DNA of 43,263 nt from JAOZTV01 sp965371805 (GCA_965371805.1 CBDUZW010000039.1:1-43263); one strand, 5' to 3'. Shown: positions 8,973 through 17,930, counted from the first letter of the stretch. Made by a program: numbers and translations. Notes: generated by a model from the letters alone, not told the origin.

Positions 8973-10250
8973 TCAGGTTTTTTTACTGATTTTTTTTATT
9001 AGAACTAATGGATCTTTAATTGGGAGAGTTAGAATCCCTTCGATCCCAAGTGCTTTGCATTTTAATACTTCATTTTCAGAAATTATTGTTTCTATAAAAA
9101 GAAATACTCTTATGTCGCGTAAGACTCCTTTTTGAGATATTTTCAGAAGAATGTTAATCATATTTTGATCTTTCAGTGAATGTGGAATAAATAGAAGATC
9201 AGGACTATGTTCACTTAAATTCTTTAATAAATCAGGAATGTCTTCAGCGATAAAAAATTCAAAATTTGAGAATTTTCTTAAAAAAAACAAATCCCTGTCG
9301 AGGGGTTTGCCAACAATCAAAATAGGGATTAGATTTTTTTTTCTTTCTTCTTCCAATTTTAACTTTTCTTCTTCAAATATATTTTTTTTTTCAATTTCAA
9401 CTTGTTCTATTATCGTCGATCTTTGATTAAAATTTTCCGGGGTACTACTATTATTTAATTGATCTTTTTCTCTAAATTTTGCTTCCTTTTCCATTTGTTT
9501 CTCGGCTTCTATTCTTTTTTTTCTTGACCTGCGAATCAATGTGAATGTTCTGCTTCTAGATCCAATGAATCTTTCCAGACTGGCCTGAATCTTATCATCA
9601 AACTTTGGAAGTTCAATTGAGATTTTCCAAATATGTCCGCTTCGTATTTCATTTACAGTTCCAGTTATATCAACTTCAGGGACATTTGGAATACCCTTAA
9701 GTCTGACTAAACCTAACTTTTGTCCCTTCTCCAGTATATTTAGCTGGGGTCTGATTTCCTTTCCACTTTCAAGTGAAACGACTCTTTCAATTTCTACACA
9801 AAGTCCGGTTAAACTAATATTCTGAATTGAACCTGTTATTCCAGTTCCCTTTCCAAAGCTCTCTAAAATTGATGCCTGAGTATTCTCTCTTTTTGTGAAG
9901 CTGACCCTTTTGTTTTTTCTTCTTTCACTGTGAACTAATTCTTCCGGAAGCATCAGATAAGGTTTTTGATCTATAATTAAAAATATGGAATTAAATGAGA
10001 ACCATGTACTGTCCAGACTAACTCCACATTTGGCAGTTTCCTTATCATATCCCTCCATATCCTTATCTTGAATTCTCATTGATTTTTTTTTGTCATCAAG
10101 TTGAAAAACCCCACAGGAAAAAGTTTTTTTTTTTATCTTTATTTCAATTTCTTTTCTTTGTTTGATAACTTCATCAAAGTATCCAAGAATTTCATCAAAA
10201 TCATTCATCCCGTTTTCAGTTTTTTTTTTGTTTTTAAATAGAAAGCCCAT
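8973..10250 (-). CDS. PilZ-domain protein with a degenerate receiver-like C-terminus
   Basis: 425 residues. About 1-100 form an N-terminal region like the YcgR N-domain. A PilZ domain follows (about 108-225) with the c-di-GMP motif pieces 'ERRKNKRVSF' (RxxxR type) and 'NISLTGL' (the D/NxSxxG loop). A highly charged coiled coil spans about 235-305. The last 120 residues (from 'LIPILIVGKPLDRDLF') have the alternating strand/helix pattern of a response-regulator receiver domain, but where the phospho-acceptor Asp is expected the protein reads 'LLFIPHSL', and the switch Lys-Pro is absent ('LTLPIKDP'). It probably senses c-di-GMP and cannot be phosphorylated in the usual way. It is second in an operon after a lipoprotein gene, 11 bases apart, with GAGGGA before the ATG. 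Confidence 0.75.
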   Translation of the reverse strand: MGFLFKNKKKTENGMNDFDEILGYFDEVIKQRKEIEIKIKKKTFSCGVFQLDDKKKSMRIQDKDMEGYDKETAKCGVSLDSTWFSFNSIFLIIDQKPYLMLPEELVHSERRKNKRVSFTKRENTQASILESFGKGTGITGSIQNISLTGLCVEIERVVSLESGKEIRPQLNILEKGQKLGLVRLKGIPNVPEVDITGTVNEIRSGHIWKISIELPKFDDKIQASLERFIGSRSRTFTLIRRSRKKRIEAEKQMEKEAKFREKDQLNNSSTPENFNQRSTIIEQVEIEKKNIFEEEKLKLEEERKKNLIPILIVGKPLDRDLFFLRKFSNFEFFIAEDIPDLLKNLSEHSPDLLFIPHSLKDQNMINILLKISQKGVLRDIRVFLFIETIISENEVLKCKALGIEGILTLPIKDPLVLIKKISKKT

Positions 10251-10261
10251 AATCCCTCACA

Positions 10262-10774
10262 TTATTCAATAATAATTTTAAGTATATCTTTTGATTCTAT
10301 AGAAAGATCGTTTTCTGAAATATATTCCCATTTTGTACTTTTAACAATCCATATTTGGCCCTCTTTAACTAATTCTACTGTAAATTTATAATATCTACTG
10401 GAAATATTTGTGACTTTTCTCAATGCTCTTGCTATCCCGCTTGAGAGAGCAATTTCTGTTTCTATTAAAGCACTTGCAGCTTTGATATAAACAGCCCTGA
10501 CTTCAAGAATATTGACTATGATACCTTTATATCTATTTAAATATGAGTCAATAATTGACTTGATATCATTTTTTTTTCTTTTTTGATCATCAGAATAAGA
10601 CTCAGATATATATAGCATAATAGTATCTGTGTTTTTATTCTCTACATTATCTACAATTTTTTCGAGGGTTTCTTTTATCAGGTCTAGTTCTGTTTTTTTT
10701 TTTGAACAATTAAAATTGAAAAATAAAATAGAATATATTAAGAATAAAAATGAAATTAATTTTATCTCTTTCAT
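10262..10774 (-). CDS. small lipoprotein of unknown function
   Basis: 170 residues starting with a basic N-terminus, a hydrophobic stretch and the lipobox-like 'FNFNCSKKK', so the mature protein is probably a lipid-anchored periplasmic or outer-membrane protein. The rest is an alpha+beta pattern with a closing 'KEGQIWIVKSTKWEYI', reminiscent of NTF2/SnoaL-like folds, where a strand with Trp ends the sheet. This fold guess is weak. A TTG codon precedes the ATG at 10774, but the promoter spacing supports the ATG. It shares an operon with the PilZ protein. The mRNA appears leaderless. Confidence 0.65.
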   Translation of the reverse strand: MKEIKLISFLFLIYSILFFNFNCSKKKTELDLIKETLEKIVDNVENKNTDTIMLYISESYSDDQKRKKNDIKSIIDSYLNRYKGIIVNILEVRAVYIKAASALIETEIALSSGIARALRKVTNISSRYYKFTVELVKEGQIWIVKSTKWEYISENDLSIESKDILKIIIE

Positions 10775-10780
10775 CAATAT

Positions 10781-10809
10781 ACTTTACATACTTACAAAAA
10801 AAAAGTCAA
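10781..10809 (-). promoter_or_regulatory. promoter giving a leaderless mRNA (lipoprotein-PilZ operon)
   Basis: Minus strand: TTGACT (10809-10804), 17-base spacer, TAAAGT (10786-10781), six bases, then ATG at 10774. There is no Shine-Dalgarno and no room for one. Confidence 0.6.
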
Positions 10810-10952
10810 GTAATAGCCGTAAATATATGTTTTAAATGTATTAAAATACAAACAAAAAAAATGTAGTCTTATGAAACCAAAGAATATTGCTTTTTGGCAT
10901 AATATTAATAAAGAATAAAAATAGAAATATTGGTTAGGAAATAAAATTAAGT

Positions 10953-10981
10953 TTTACTTTTATTTTAAATATTGTTAGAAT
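10953..10981 (+). promoter_or_regulatory. promoter giving a leaderless mRNA (dCMP deaminase operon)
   Basis: TTTACT (10953-10958), 17-base spacer, TAGAAT (10976-10981), six bases, then the ATG at 10988. No ribosome site is present. Confidence 0.6.
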
Positions 10982-10987
10982 AATAAT

Positions 10988-11506
10988 ATGGAAATATACA
11001 GACCGAAAAAAGACCAGTACTATTTGGATATCGCAAGAGTTGTATCGGAAAGATCAACATGTCTTAAAGTGTTCATGGGGTCTATTATTGTTAAAGATGA
11101 TCAGATTATTGCGACAGGATATGTTGGATCTCCTAGGAACACAAAAAGTTCATTGGACCATGGATTCTGTTTGAGAAAAAAACTAAATATTCCATCAGGT
11201 ACCAAATATGAATTGTGTAGATCCGTTCATGCTGAACAAAATTCTATAATTAATGCTGCTAGAGCTGGTGTCAGTCTTCTTGATGGCGACATGTATATTT
11301 TTGGGAAATTGCGTGATTCAGACAAGGTAATAAATGCATTTCCATGTTTTATTTGTAAAAAAATGATTATTAATGCAGGCATAAAAAGAGTAATAACCTC
11401 TGTTGATGATGAGGATAAAGACTATAGGACTTTTAAAGTTTCAGACTGGATCCATGATTGGAAAGTTAAAGATATAATTGATGATAAAGATCAGTATGGG
11501 AAGTAG
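10988..11506 (+). CDS. dCMP deaminase family protein (ComEB type)
   Basis: Zinc-dependent cytidylate deaminase of 172 residues, converting dCMP to dUMP for thymidylate synthesis. The zinc site is visible: 'CRSVHAEQNSII' supplies the His and the catalytic Glu, and 'PCFICKKMIINAGI' the two Cys. 'GSIIVKDDQIIATGYVGSPR' is the typical first strand and substrate loop. The long insertion before the HAE motif, with an extra Cys, is also usual in ComEB-like enzymes. It is the first gene of a plus-strand run with a small P-loop kinase and coaD, which suggests a nucleotide and cofactor supply unit. Translation probably starts on a leaderless transcript. Confidence 0.85.
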   Translation: MEIYRPKKDQYYLDIARVVSERSTCLKVFMGSIIVKDDQIIATGYVGSPRNTKSSLDHGFCLRKKLNIPSGTKYELCRSVHAEQNSIINAARAGVSLLDGDMYIFGKLRDSDKVINAFPCFICKKMIINAGIKRVITSVDDEDKDYRTFKVSDWIHDWKVKDIIDDKDQYGK

Positions 11507-11521
11507 ACATAATAAAACTGA

Positions 11522-12112
11522 ATGATGGGGAATGAAATGGAGCGGATTCTTATTGGATTAACGGGAAGAATGGCCTCTGGAAAAGGTGAGGTTATTAAGA
11601 TACTTGAACAGAAAGGACTAAGGAAAACCTCTCTTTCTGATATGGTTAGAGCAGAAGTCAAAAGTCAGGGAAAAGAAGTTACCAGGAGTCAAATGCAGGA
11701 TATAGGTAACGGACTCAGGATGTCTGGTGGAGCAGGAATACTTGGCAAACTTATAAAGGAAAGTATTGAGCAGTCGGGACAGTTAAATTGGGTTATAGAT
11801 GGGATCAGGAATCCTGCTGAGATAGTGTATTTAAGAGAATTGCAAGGTTTTTTTCTTATTGGAGTGAAAGCAGGTGAAAATACTTTGTTAAAAAGGATAA
11901 AGAATAGGGGACGTGATACTGATAATGTTAGTGATGAAGAAATAAAAGCAGTTTTGAAAAGAGAATGGGGGATAGGAGAACCACTTGAAGGCCAGAGGGT
12001 TGGAGACTGTATTAAAGAGTCAGATTTTCTCATTACAAATGATGGTTCACTTGAAGAATTAAGTATTAAAATTAATGAAATATTAGAAAAGATAGGTGAA
12101 AAAAATGTGTAA
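11522..12112 (+). CDS. P-loop kinase of the dephospho-CoA/deoxynucleotide kinase type
   Basis: 196 residues with an N-terminal Walker A 'GLTGRMASGKGEV', followed by 'TSLSDMVRAEVKSQGKEVTR' (the substrate-binding region of nucleotide kinases) and a lid-like segment 'RGRDTDNVSDEEI'. The C-terminal 'DFLITNDGSLEEL' is shared with CoaE and AAA_18-type small kinases. True CoaE usually has an 'LD.D' motif near residue 30 that I do not see, so a nucleoside-monophosphate kinase is at least as likely. The adjacent dCMP deaminase and coaD support a nucleotide or CoA role. Three Met codons (11522, 11525, 11537) could start it; none has a strong ribosome site. Confidence 0.6.
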   Translation: MMGNEMERILIGLTGRMASGKGEVIKILEQKGLRKTSLSDMVRAEVKSQGKEVTRSQMQDIGNGLRMSGGAGILGKLIKESIEQSGQLNWVIDGIRNPAEIVYLRELQGFFLIGVKAGENTLLKRIKNRGRDTDNVSDEEIKAVLKREWGIGEPLEGQRVGDCIKESDFLITNDGSLEELSIKINEILEKIGEKNV

Positions 12113-12599
12113 AAGTATTGCTGTGTATCCAGGGTCATTTGATCCTGTAACTAATGGACATATTGATATAATCAAAAGAGGTTTAGTCGTATTTGATAGA
12201 ATAATTGTTGCAGTATTAAGAAATACATCAAAAACAGGTATGTTTGATTTTAATGAAAGGCTTGAGATGTTAAGGTCCGTTTTTGGGGATAATGATAGAA
12301 TCGAAATTGATTCTTTTGATGGATTATTAGTCGATTATATGAAAAAAAAGAAGATAAAAGTTATTGCAAAAGGATTAAGGGCAATCTCTGATTTTGAAGT
12401 TGAATTTCAGATGGCATTAATGAACAGGGAAGTTGATCTTGATATTGAAACCGTTTTTCTTGTCCCATCAGTTAAATATTCCTTTGTAAGTTCGAGATTT
12501 GTAAAAGAAATATATAAAATGGGCGGAGAACTAAGAAATATAGTTCCTGAATTAGTTGATCAGAAGCTAAAGGAAAAATTCAGATCAAATAAAAAATAG
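12105..12599 (+). CDS. coaD: phosphopantetheine adenylyltransferase
   Basis: Penultimate enzyme of coenzyme A synthesis: 4'-phosphopantetheine + ATP gives dephospho-CoA + PPi. The nucleotidyltransferase signature 'YPGSFDPVTNGHIDII' carries the T/HxGH motif as TNGH. 'AKGLRAISDFEVEFQMALMNR' and 'FVSSRFVKEI' (the ISSTxVR-like loop, here VSSRFVK) complete the active site. Its 164 residues are the family length. The frame is open from a GTG at 12096, but AGGTG six bases before the ATG at 12105 makes the latter the likely start. It overlaps the kinase gene by eight bases, so translation is coupled. Confidence 0.93.
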   Translation: MCKSIAVYPGSFDPVTNGHIDIIKRGLVVFDRIIVAVLRNTSKTGMFDFNERLEMLRSVFGDNDRIEIDSFDGLLVDYMKKKKIKVIAKGLRAISDFEVEFQMALMNREVDLDIETVFLVPSVKYSFVSSRFVKEIYKMGGELRNIVPELVDQKLKEKFRSNKK

Positions 12600-12604
12600 G
12601 ATTA

Positions 12605-14899
12605 ATGGAACGAAAAAGAATAATTGAAAATATCCGGAATATTCGGAAACTAATCGCTAATTATGATAAAATTAATGACATGGATTTTCGACTTATTTTA
12701 GAAGATCTTATTAAAAAAGGGAATGAGGATAGTGAATATGCTGTAATAAAATATATGAGATCAATTGAGGTAGAGCTCAATGTTAGGTTGAATATTATCA
12801 GGGCAGTTGGATACTTACATCTTCCATCCTTCCTTGAACCCTTAAAAAAGTTAATTGAAGTAGAAAATAATGTTCATATCAAAAAGGAATCAATACTTGC
12901 CATTTCAAAATATAATGATAGAAGAGCATTAAATATTCTTAATCTTGCATTTAAAGATCTGAGGAATTCAATATTACTTCAAACTTTAACTAATGAGATT
13001 GGTAAAATAAAACAAAATAATCCTATATTGACCTTGGTGCCCCGGTTTATAAATGAAAAAGATAATAAGAAAAGCTTCAGGGTTACAGTTGATATTTTAA
13101 AGCGTATATTGTCAGAGAAAGATTCTCTTGCTATTTTAAAATTCCTCTCTTTTAATGAACAAAAAGTGCAGGATGCGGCTTTTGAAATTTTATGCTCTAC
13201 AGGCCCCGATCATATTGAAGATTCAATCGGAAATTTTATTTCAAGAAGAAGTAATGAGTTGGACTGTATAAAAGATAAGGAATGCGATGAATTTTTGTCA
13301 ATTATTAAGCATTTTTATATCTACATGAATAGGTTTCCTAAATTTATTGATGAAAAATTATCAAATTTGGGAAATATATTTTTTATGGTATCAGATTTTA
13401 GGATAAGGGTAATCATCTTAAATATCATTGCAATAAGTATGTCAGACAAAGCTTTAGATTTCTTAGAAAAAATTTATGCCAAATACACAGAGCTAAGGGA
13501 AGAGGTTGTTTGTCATCTAGGAAAAAATCCAAAGAGCTTAAACTTTCTTTTTGATGTATATAAATCGGGTTCATTGGGTCTTGAGAGAATTATTCTTCCA
13601 TTAATGCAGATTGATGATGGCGTTAAGTATTATTTTGACCACTTTGAAGAGAAAAATTTTGCAGAACAAGAGATAATACTTAAGCATTTCCCACTTTATA
13701 ATAATCTGTATTATGTGGATTTTTGTAGAAATGTATTGAAATCTAATCATTATAATTTGAAAATAATGTTATTAGAAAAGATAAAGGTTAATGGCGAGTT
13801 TTCAGTAAAAGATATACTGTTTGATCCGGATAATGAAAATGAGTTTTTATTAATGGAGAAGGAATATCTTTCAACAATTCTCAAATTGTTTCCAGTAAGT
13901 GCAGTAAAAAAAATTTTTGAACTAATTGTTTTTGAAGAATTTTCTGTATTAAAAACTAAACGATTTTTAAAATTGCTGGAATCTGTACTGACAAAAGAGC
14001 TTGTTTTTAATTTTTCTGATCCACCAATTTTGAATTATTTAGCAAACAGGATTATCAATATGAATAATACTGAACTTTATATCGTGTTTCTTTCGGTATT
14101 TAGTAATATTAAAGTTATAAACCCAAAGAGTTTCAATGATCTGAGTGTAGCATTAAATATTTTTGTAAATCAAAGAGGAAGTAAATCAAATATAAAAGAA
14201 AAATATGAAATACGGAAAATAAAAGAGAATATAACAAATTTATCTATGGTAAAAAAAAGGGTAGAGGCAATGGAAAGGGAAATCCGTATTATGAAGACTA
14301 CAGAATCTGTTAAGGTTGAAAAATTCATGTCTCTATTCAGAGATAATCCATCCTCAATTCCATTATTTATTCATGAATTGAGTGAGTTAATTAAAAATAA
14401 TTTTATAAAAGCTGATTTTAAGGAAATTCCTGGATGGATCGGTATGTTTGAAACTTATCCTCAAATAGCAAATAGAGTAAAAGAGACTGTATTATTACAA
14501 AGTTCAAAATATAATGATCTTATTAATGAAGATTTAAAAAAAGTATATATTAATATACCTGAAAAAAGTAGAATTGTTTTAAAATTTAAAGAAAAAGATC
14601 TTATATCAATGTTACTGGATCAATTTAATGAAATTATTCCTGAAATTGAAATCATTTACGATGAAACTGATATTAATGAAACTGATATTTTATTCTGTGA
14701 TGCAGAGTCATTTATTGTATTTACAAAAAAGAATGTTTTTCCAACAGAGTATTTGTATTTGTTCTTAGATAAGATTTCTGAGTTTTCGGAATATAAATCA
14801 TATAATCCAAAATTTTTCGTTAAGCCGTACTCTTTTGCCAGGATTTTGAGAGATATTTTAAAGGAATTATTCTTAATTAGTGGAAATAAAAAAAAATAG
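12605..14899 (+). CDS. HEAT-like alpha-solenoid protein with receiver-like C-terminus
   Basis: 764 residues without signal peptide or membrane helix. Residues 1 to about 520 are a run of paired helices with HEAT-like spacing ('LNVRLNIIRAVGYLHLPSFLEPLKKLI', then 'IKKESILAISKYNDRRALNIL'). A coiled coil spans about 535-575. The last 110 residues resemble a receiver domain: 'ETDILFCDAESF' at the phospho-acceptor strand and 'FVKPYSFARILRDILKEL' with the conserved Lys-Pro and final helix. The first-strand acidic pair is not evident, so it is either highly diverged or inactive. Such solenoids usually scaffold protein complexes. It starts six bases after coaD in the same operon. I do not recognise a named family. 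Confidence 0.7.
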   Translation: MERKRIIENIRNIRKLIANYDKINDMDFRLILEDLIKKGNEDSEYAVIKYMRSIEVELNVRLNIIRAVGYLHLPSFLEPLKKLIEVENNVHIKKESILAISKYNDRRALNILNLAFKDLRNSILLQTLTNEIGKIKQNNPILTLVPRFINEKDNKKSFRVTVDILKRILSEKDSLAILKFLSFNEQKVQDAAFEILCSTGPDHIEDSIGNFISRRSNELDCIKDKECDEFLSIIKHFYIYMNRFPKFIDEKLSNLGNIFFMVSDFRIRVIILNIIAISMSDKALDFLEKIYAKYTELREEVVCHLGKNPKSLNFLFDVYKSGSLGLERIILPLMQIDDGVKYYFDHFEEKNFAEQEIILKHFPLYNNLYYVDFCRNVLKSNHYNLKIMLLEKIKVNGEFSVKDILFDPDNENEFLLMEKEYLSTILKLFPVSAVKKIFELIVFEEFSVLKTKRFLKLLESVLTKELVFNFSDPPILNYLANRIINMNNTELYIVFLSVFSNIKVINPKSFNDLSVALNIFVNQRGSKSNIKEKYEIRKIKENITNLSMVKKRVEAMEREIRIMKTTESVKVEKFMSLFRDNPSSIPLFIHELSELIKNNFIKADFKEIPGWIGMFETYPQIANRVKETVLLQSSKYNDLINEDLKKVYINIPEKSRIVLKFKEKDLISMLLDQFNEIIPEIEIIYDETDINETDILFCDAESFIVFTKKNVFPTEYLYLFLDKISEFSEYKSYNPKFFVKPYSFARILRDILKELFLISGNKKK

Positions 14900-14910
14900 A
14901 AAGGAAAAAA

Positions 14911-15381
14911 ATGGAAAAAAAATTTTTTATGGATGCAGCTGTAAAAGAAGCAAAAGAAGGGATGTCAAAAAACGATGGTGGACCATTTGGTGCTGTTATT
15001 GTTAAAGATGGAGATATTATTGCATCTTCACATAATGAAGTTATTTCTTCATTTGATCCAACAGCTCATGCAGAAGTACTTGCAATAAGACGGGCTTCAA
15101 AAATATTAGGTAGATTTGATTTGTCAGACTGTGAAATTTATTCAACTTGTGAACCATGTCCCATGTGTTTTGCAGCAATACATTGGGCAAAAATAAAGAC
15201 TCTATATTTTGGCTGTACAAAAATAGATGCAGCAGATATTGGATTTGATGATAAATTTATATATGATGTGATTAAGGGTGAAACTAAGGAAAAAAAACTT
15301 TTCACATATCCTTTTCATAGAGACGAATGTCTTTCATTATTTGAAGAATGGAAGAATAAAGAGGAGAAGGTACAATATTAG
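14911..15381 (+). CDS. nucleoside/guanine deaminase of the CDA superfamily
   Basis: 156 residues. The zinc site is 'PTAHAEVLAIRRAS' (His plus catalytic Glu) and 'STCEPCPMCFAAI' (two Cys). 'GGPFGAVIVKDGDIIA' and the C-terminal 'DAADIGFDDKFIYDVIKGE' are typical of bacterial GuaD-like guanine deaminases (guanine to xanthine) rather than the tRNA adenosine deaminase TadA, whose tail differs. It acts in purine salvage or catabolism in the cytoplasm. AAAGGAA precedes the ATG. It is 11 bases from the HEAT gene, and with the dCMP deaminase this operon holds two members of the same superfamily. Confidence 0.85.
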   Translation: MEKKFFMDAAVKEAKEGMSKNDGGPFGAVIVKDGDIIASSHNEVISSFDPTAHAEVLAIRRASKILGRFDLSDCEIYSTCEPCPMCFAAIHWAKIKTLYFGCTKIDAADIGFDDKFIYDVIKGETKEKKLFTYPFHRDECLSLFEEWKNKEEKVQY

Positions 15382-15450
15382 AACGGAAATGTTCAGATTA
15401 TTTGATCTTTTTACTTTTTTAAGTATGCGATTGAATTTGATAATAATTTT

Positions 15451-16281
15451 TTGACTGATAAACAGAAAGCAATGAAAGAGAACAACTTGTATTTAAAAAA
15501 ATATAATGAATTAGAGGAAAAGGTTAGATTATTAGAATTGAAGGACTTTTCGGGAATAGTTCCTCAGAATAGAAATGCCGTTTTTGATCTGGATAATACA
15601 TTGCTCATTGGAGATATTGGTGATGCGGTGTTTTCAATGCTAAAAGTAATGAAGGCCCCAATTGATTTATCCTGGAAAGCATATAGCCGTTTACTGACTT
15701 CTGAAGGAAAAGAAATCGCATATTCTAAGGTTGTCTCAGTCATGGCAGGTCTATCTGTTGAGCTAATTGAACAGGCGACTGAACTTGTTTTATTATCAAA
15801 AAAAAAAAAGATTGAAGTTGAAGGAGTTTCCGTTCCTGTACCAAGAGCACACCCTGCAATGATTCGGTTTGTTGAATATTTAAGAGAAAAAAAAATTAAT
15901 ATTTATGTAATATCTGCCACAAATATATTTTCAGTGAAAAAAACGGCGGATTTTTTCTTTGGTATTCCTCAAAAAAATGCATTTGGCATTCAACCTGAAA
16001 TAAAAAAGATATATGCTGCTGATGGATCTCTCACAAATATCCTAACTGAAAATATAAAGAAACCTTTAACCATATCAACAGGTAAGGCAGAATTATATTG
16101 GAATAATATCGGGAAGATAAGACCATTAATTACCGCAGGGGATAGTGAATCGGATATCTCTCTATTAAACCTTGTAGATTCAAATGGTTTTTCTATATGG
16201 GTAGGAGATGATCCTGTCAGGTATGAAAAAATAAGAACGAAATCATCTATTTCAAATCAATTTTTCTTTTTTAAAAGATAG
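15451..16281 (+). CDS. HAD-superfamily phosphatase (SerB-like), N-terminus uncertain
   Basis: Motif I is 'VFDLDNTLLIGD' (catalytic Asp pair), motif II 'IYVISATNIFSVKK' (Ser/Thr), and motif III/IV 'LITAGDSESDISLL' (Gly-Asp-x-x-x-Asp), so it is a phosphatase of the phosphoserine-phosphatase-like HAD group. The substrate is unknown. The frame is open from a TTG at 15451, with an ATG at 15472; neither has a good ribosome site. A GGAA-preceded ATG at 15389 opens a different frame (MFRLFDLFTFLSMRLNLIIIF) that stops exactly at a run of six T. One more T would join it in frame to the HAD gene, suggesting a homopolymer error, a slippage site or a mutation. A terminator follows. Confidence 0.75.
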   Translation: MTDKQKAMKENNLYLKKYNELEEKVRLLELKDFSGIVPQNRNAVFDLDNTLLIGDIGDAVFSMLKVMKAPIDLSWKAYSRLLTSEGKEIAYSKVVSVMAGLSVELIEQATELVLLSKKKKIEVEGVSVPVPRAHPAMIRFVEYLREKKINIYVISATNIFSVKKTADFFFGIPQKNAFGIQPEIKKIYAADGSLTNILTENIKKPLTISTGKAELYWNNIGKIRPLITAGDSESDISLLNLVDSNGFSIWVGDDPVRYEKIRTKSSISNQFFFFKR

Positions 16282-16288
16282 TCAACTT

Positions 16289-16312
16289 CAGGGACAAGAT
16301 TAACTGTCCCTG
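16289..16312. terminator. bidirectional hairpin terminator between convergent genes
   Basis: CAGGGACA (16289-16296) pairs perfectly with TGTCCCTG (16305-16312) across an eight-base loop, placed just after the HAD stop and before the convergent transporter. The T tract is weak on both strands (TTAAAAGA upstream, GATTCTCT downstream), so efficiency is uncertain. Confidence 0.55.
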
Positions 16313-16466
16313 ATTCTCTAATTAAATTATTACCTGAATTGAGCGATTCTTTCAGCAAATAGATCTAAGCTTATTGTACATAAGGATTTTTGTAAACCTT
16401 CTGGCAACAACATTCTTAACCTCTTCATCCAAAACAATCGCTAAACTTAGGTATATTATTTAGATA

Positions 16467-17930
16467 TCAAACTTTTTTATTAGGCTTTGGATAGGCATTC
16501 CAAACCTTTAATGCAAAAAACAATCCCATGGCAGCTATTGGTACCATGGCTATAGGCCAGGCTATCCAGTTAGATGGGTCTGTTGCAGGTCCTGTTAATT
16601 CTCCATTAACTAACTGTTGCTTCGGGAGTAATATTGCATATGTAAAAGACATCAAGCCTGTTCCAAGATATACAAAACCATCTATTATCCCAACTGCTAT
16701 ACCTACATTTTTCCGTCCACCAAAATCCATGCTTGCTGTTCCCGATAACATTCCATGAACTCCAATTACAGCCATAGACATAACTATAATTAATATTCCT
16801 ACAAATGGGGTTTTAAATAAAAATATGAGGGATATTCCACCGGTTAACATAACTCCATAAAGAAGAACTGCAACAGGTCCTCTTCTGGAACCAAATACAT
16901 GGTCGGAAATGATCCCGGCAATAACGCCACCCATAATTCCGGCTACACAAAGTAATAATCCCCAGTTATTATAAACAAAGCTGTCTTTTAAATGAAGAAT
17001 AGCATCTGTCTGTTTGGCAAATGTTTGAAACCACTGCATAATTGCCTGCCTTAAAAAACCACTGGAAAATTCAATGATTGCAATTGTCATAATAATTGGA
17101 TTTGTTAACATTTTTTTAAAAACTGTAATGGCTCCAAGTCTAGGTCCATCGTCGCCTGAAGATGCATCATCTGTATCAAAGTTTTTTAATCCAGCTTCCT
17201 CTGGTGTGTTTTTTACAACAAAAACATCAATTATCCAGAAAATTGTCAAAAGTATTGCTGGAACAAGAAAAACCCAGGCGATTCCAAATGTTTCAAGTAT
17301 TTTTCGGCCCCAGTCAAATGCAAAATATATTCCGAGTGAAATTAATATGCCGAAAATTGCACCAAAAACACCTCGTTCCCTGACATGAAACCATGAAGCA
17401 TTTACTTTTACAATAGCAACAGCTCCAAAACTCTGGAAGTACATATTTATTGCATAAAGTATTGAAAAAACTAAGATAAAATTTGATGTAATAAATGTAT
17501 GTAACGGTCCTTGATTGACAATTGAAAGAGTAGCAATTCCCATTATCAAGTTCATAATCATTGAACCGGCTGCGCCGGTTAGTATTGAAAACCTACCTCC
17601 AAATCTATCTGTTAAGGGACCATTTACAAGGAATGAAAGCCCATAGACTACTGTTCCGATTCCGAATATAATTCCGAAAGCTTCATTCCCCATCAATGAA
17701 CTATCACCAAGGTTTTTCATCTCTCCAAATTTACTTTTACTTACCGTGAGATTATATCTTCCCATATATAGCATAGCATAAGTGAGACCGAGGGGGACCC
17801 AGTTTAAAACTCTTCTTCTTAAAAAAGCTTTACTATGTTTTACGTCTATTTTAGGTAATCTTTTAATTACAAATACGACAACTGTTAATAATATTAGTAT
17901 TGGTGATAAATCTTTAAACCATTCCGGCAT
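16467..17930 (-). CDS. MFS transporter of the organophosphate:phosphate antiporter type
   Basis: 487 residues with about 12 transmembrane segments in two halves. 'GLTYAMLYMGRYNLTVSKSKFG' just before TM1 resembles the OPA-family N-terminus (GlpT/UhpT 'GYAAYYLxRxN'), and 'VNGPLTDRFGGRFSILTGA' is the MFS loop 2-3 motif. An extra N-terminal helix (about 8-22) precedes the MFS fold. The likely role is exchange of a sugar phosphate or glycerol-3-phosphate for phosphate at the inner membrane, but the exact substrate cannot be told. GGAGGAAAGA precedes the ATG. It is monocistronic and convergent with the HAD gene. Confidence 0.8.
   Translation of the reverse strand: MPEWFKDLSPILILLTVVVFVIKRLPKIDVKHSKAFLRRRVLNWVPLGLTYAMLYMGRYNLTVSKSKFGEMKNLGDSSLMGNEAFGIIFGIGTVVYGLSFLVNGPLTDRFGGRFSILTGAAGSMIMNLIMGIATLSIVNQGPLHTFITSNFILVFSILYAINMYFQSFGAVAIVKVNASWFHVRERGVFGAIFGILISLGIYFAFDWGRKILETFGIAWVFLVPAILLTIFWIIDVFVVKNTPEEAGLKNFDTDDASSGDDGPRLGAITVFKKMLTNPIIMTIAIIEFSSGFLRQAIMQWFQTFAKQTDAILHLKDSFVYNNWGLLLCVAGIMGGVIAGIISDHVFGSRRGPVAVLLYGVMLTGGISLIFLFKTPFVGILIIVMSMAVIGVHGMLSGTASMDFGGRKNVGIAVGIIDGFVYLGTGLMSFTYAILLPKQQLVNGELTGPATDPSNWIAWPIAMVPIAAMGLFFALKVWNAYPKPNKKV

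Noticed and set aside
9238..9426. 62-codon plus-strand frame inside the PilZ gene
   Set aside because: It is antisense to the Lys/Glu-rich coiled coil, giving Phe/Ser-rich low complexity without a ribosome site.
11522..12112. Calling the small kinase CoaE because it precedes coaD
   Set aside because: The P-loop and tail fit several small kinase families, and the CoaE-specific motif after Walker A was not seen, so only the broader call is kept.
14911..15381. Calling the deaminase TadA
   Set aside because: The C-terminal DAADIGFDDKFIYDVI pattern is typical of guanine deaminases rather than tRNA adenosine deaminase.
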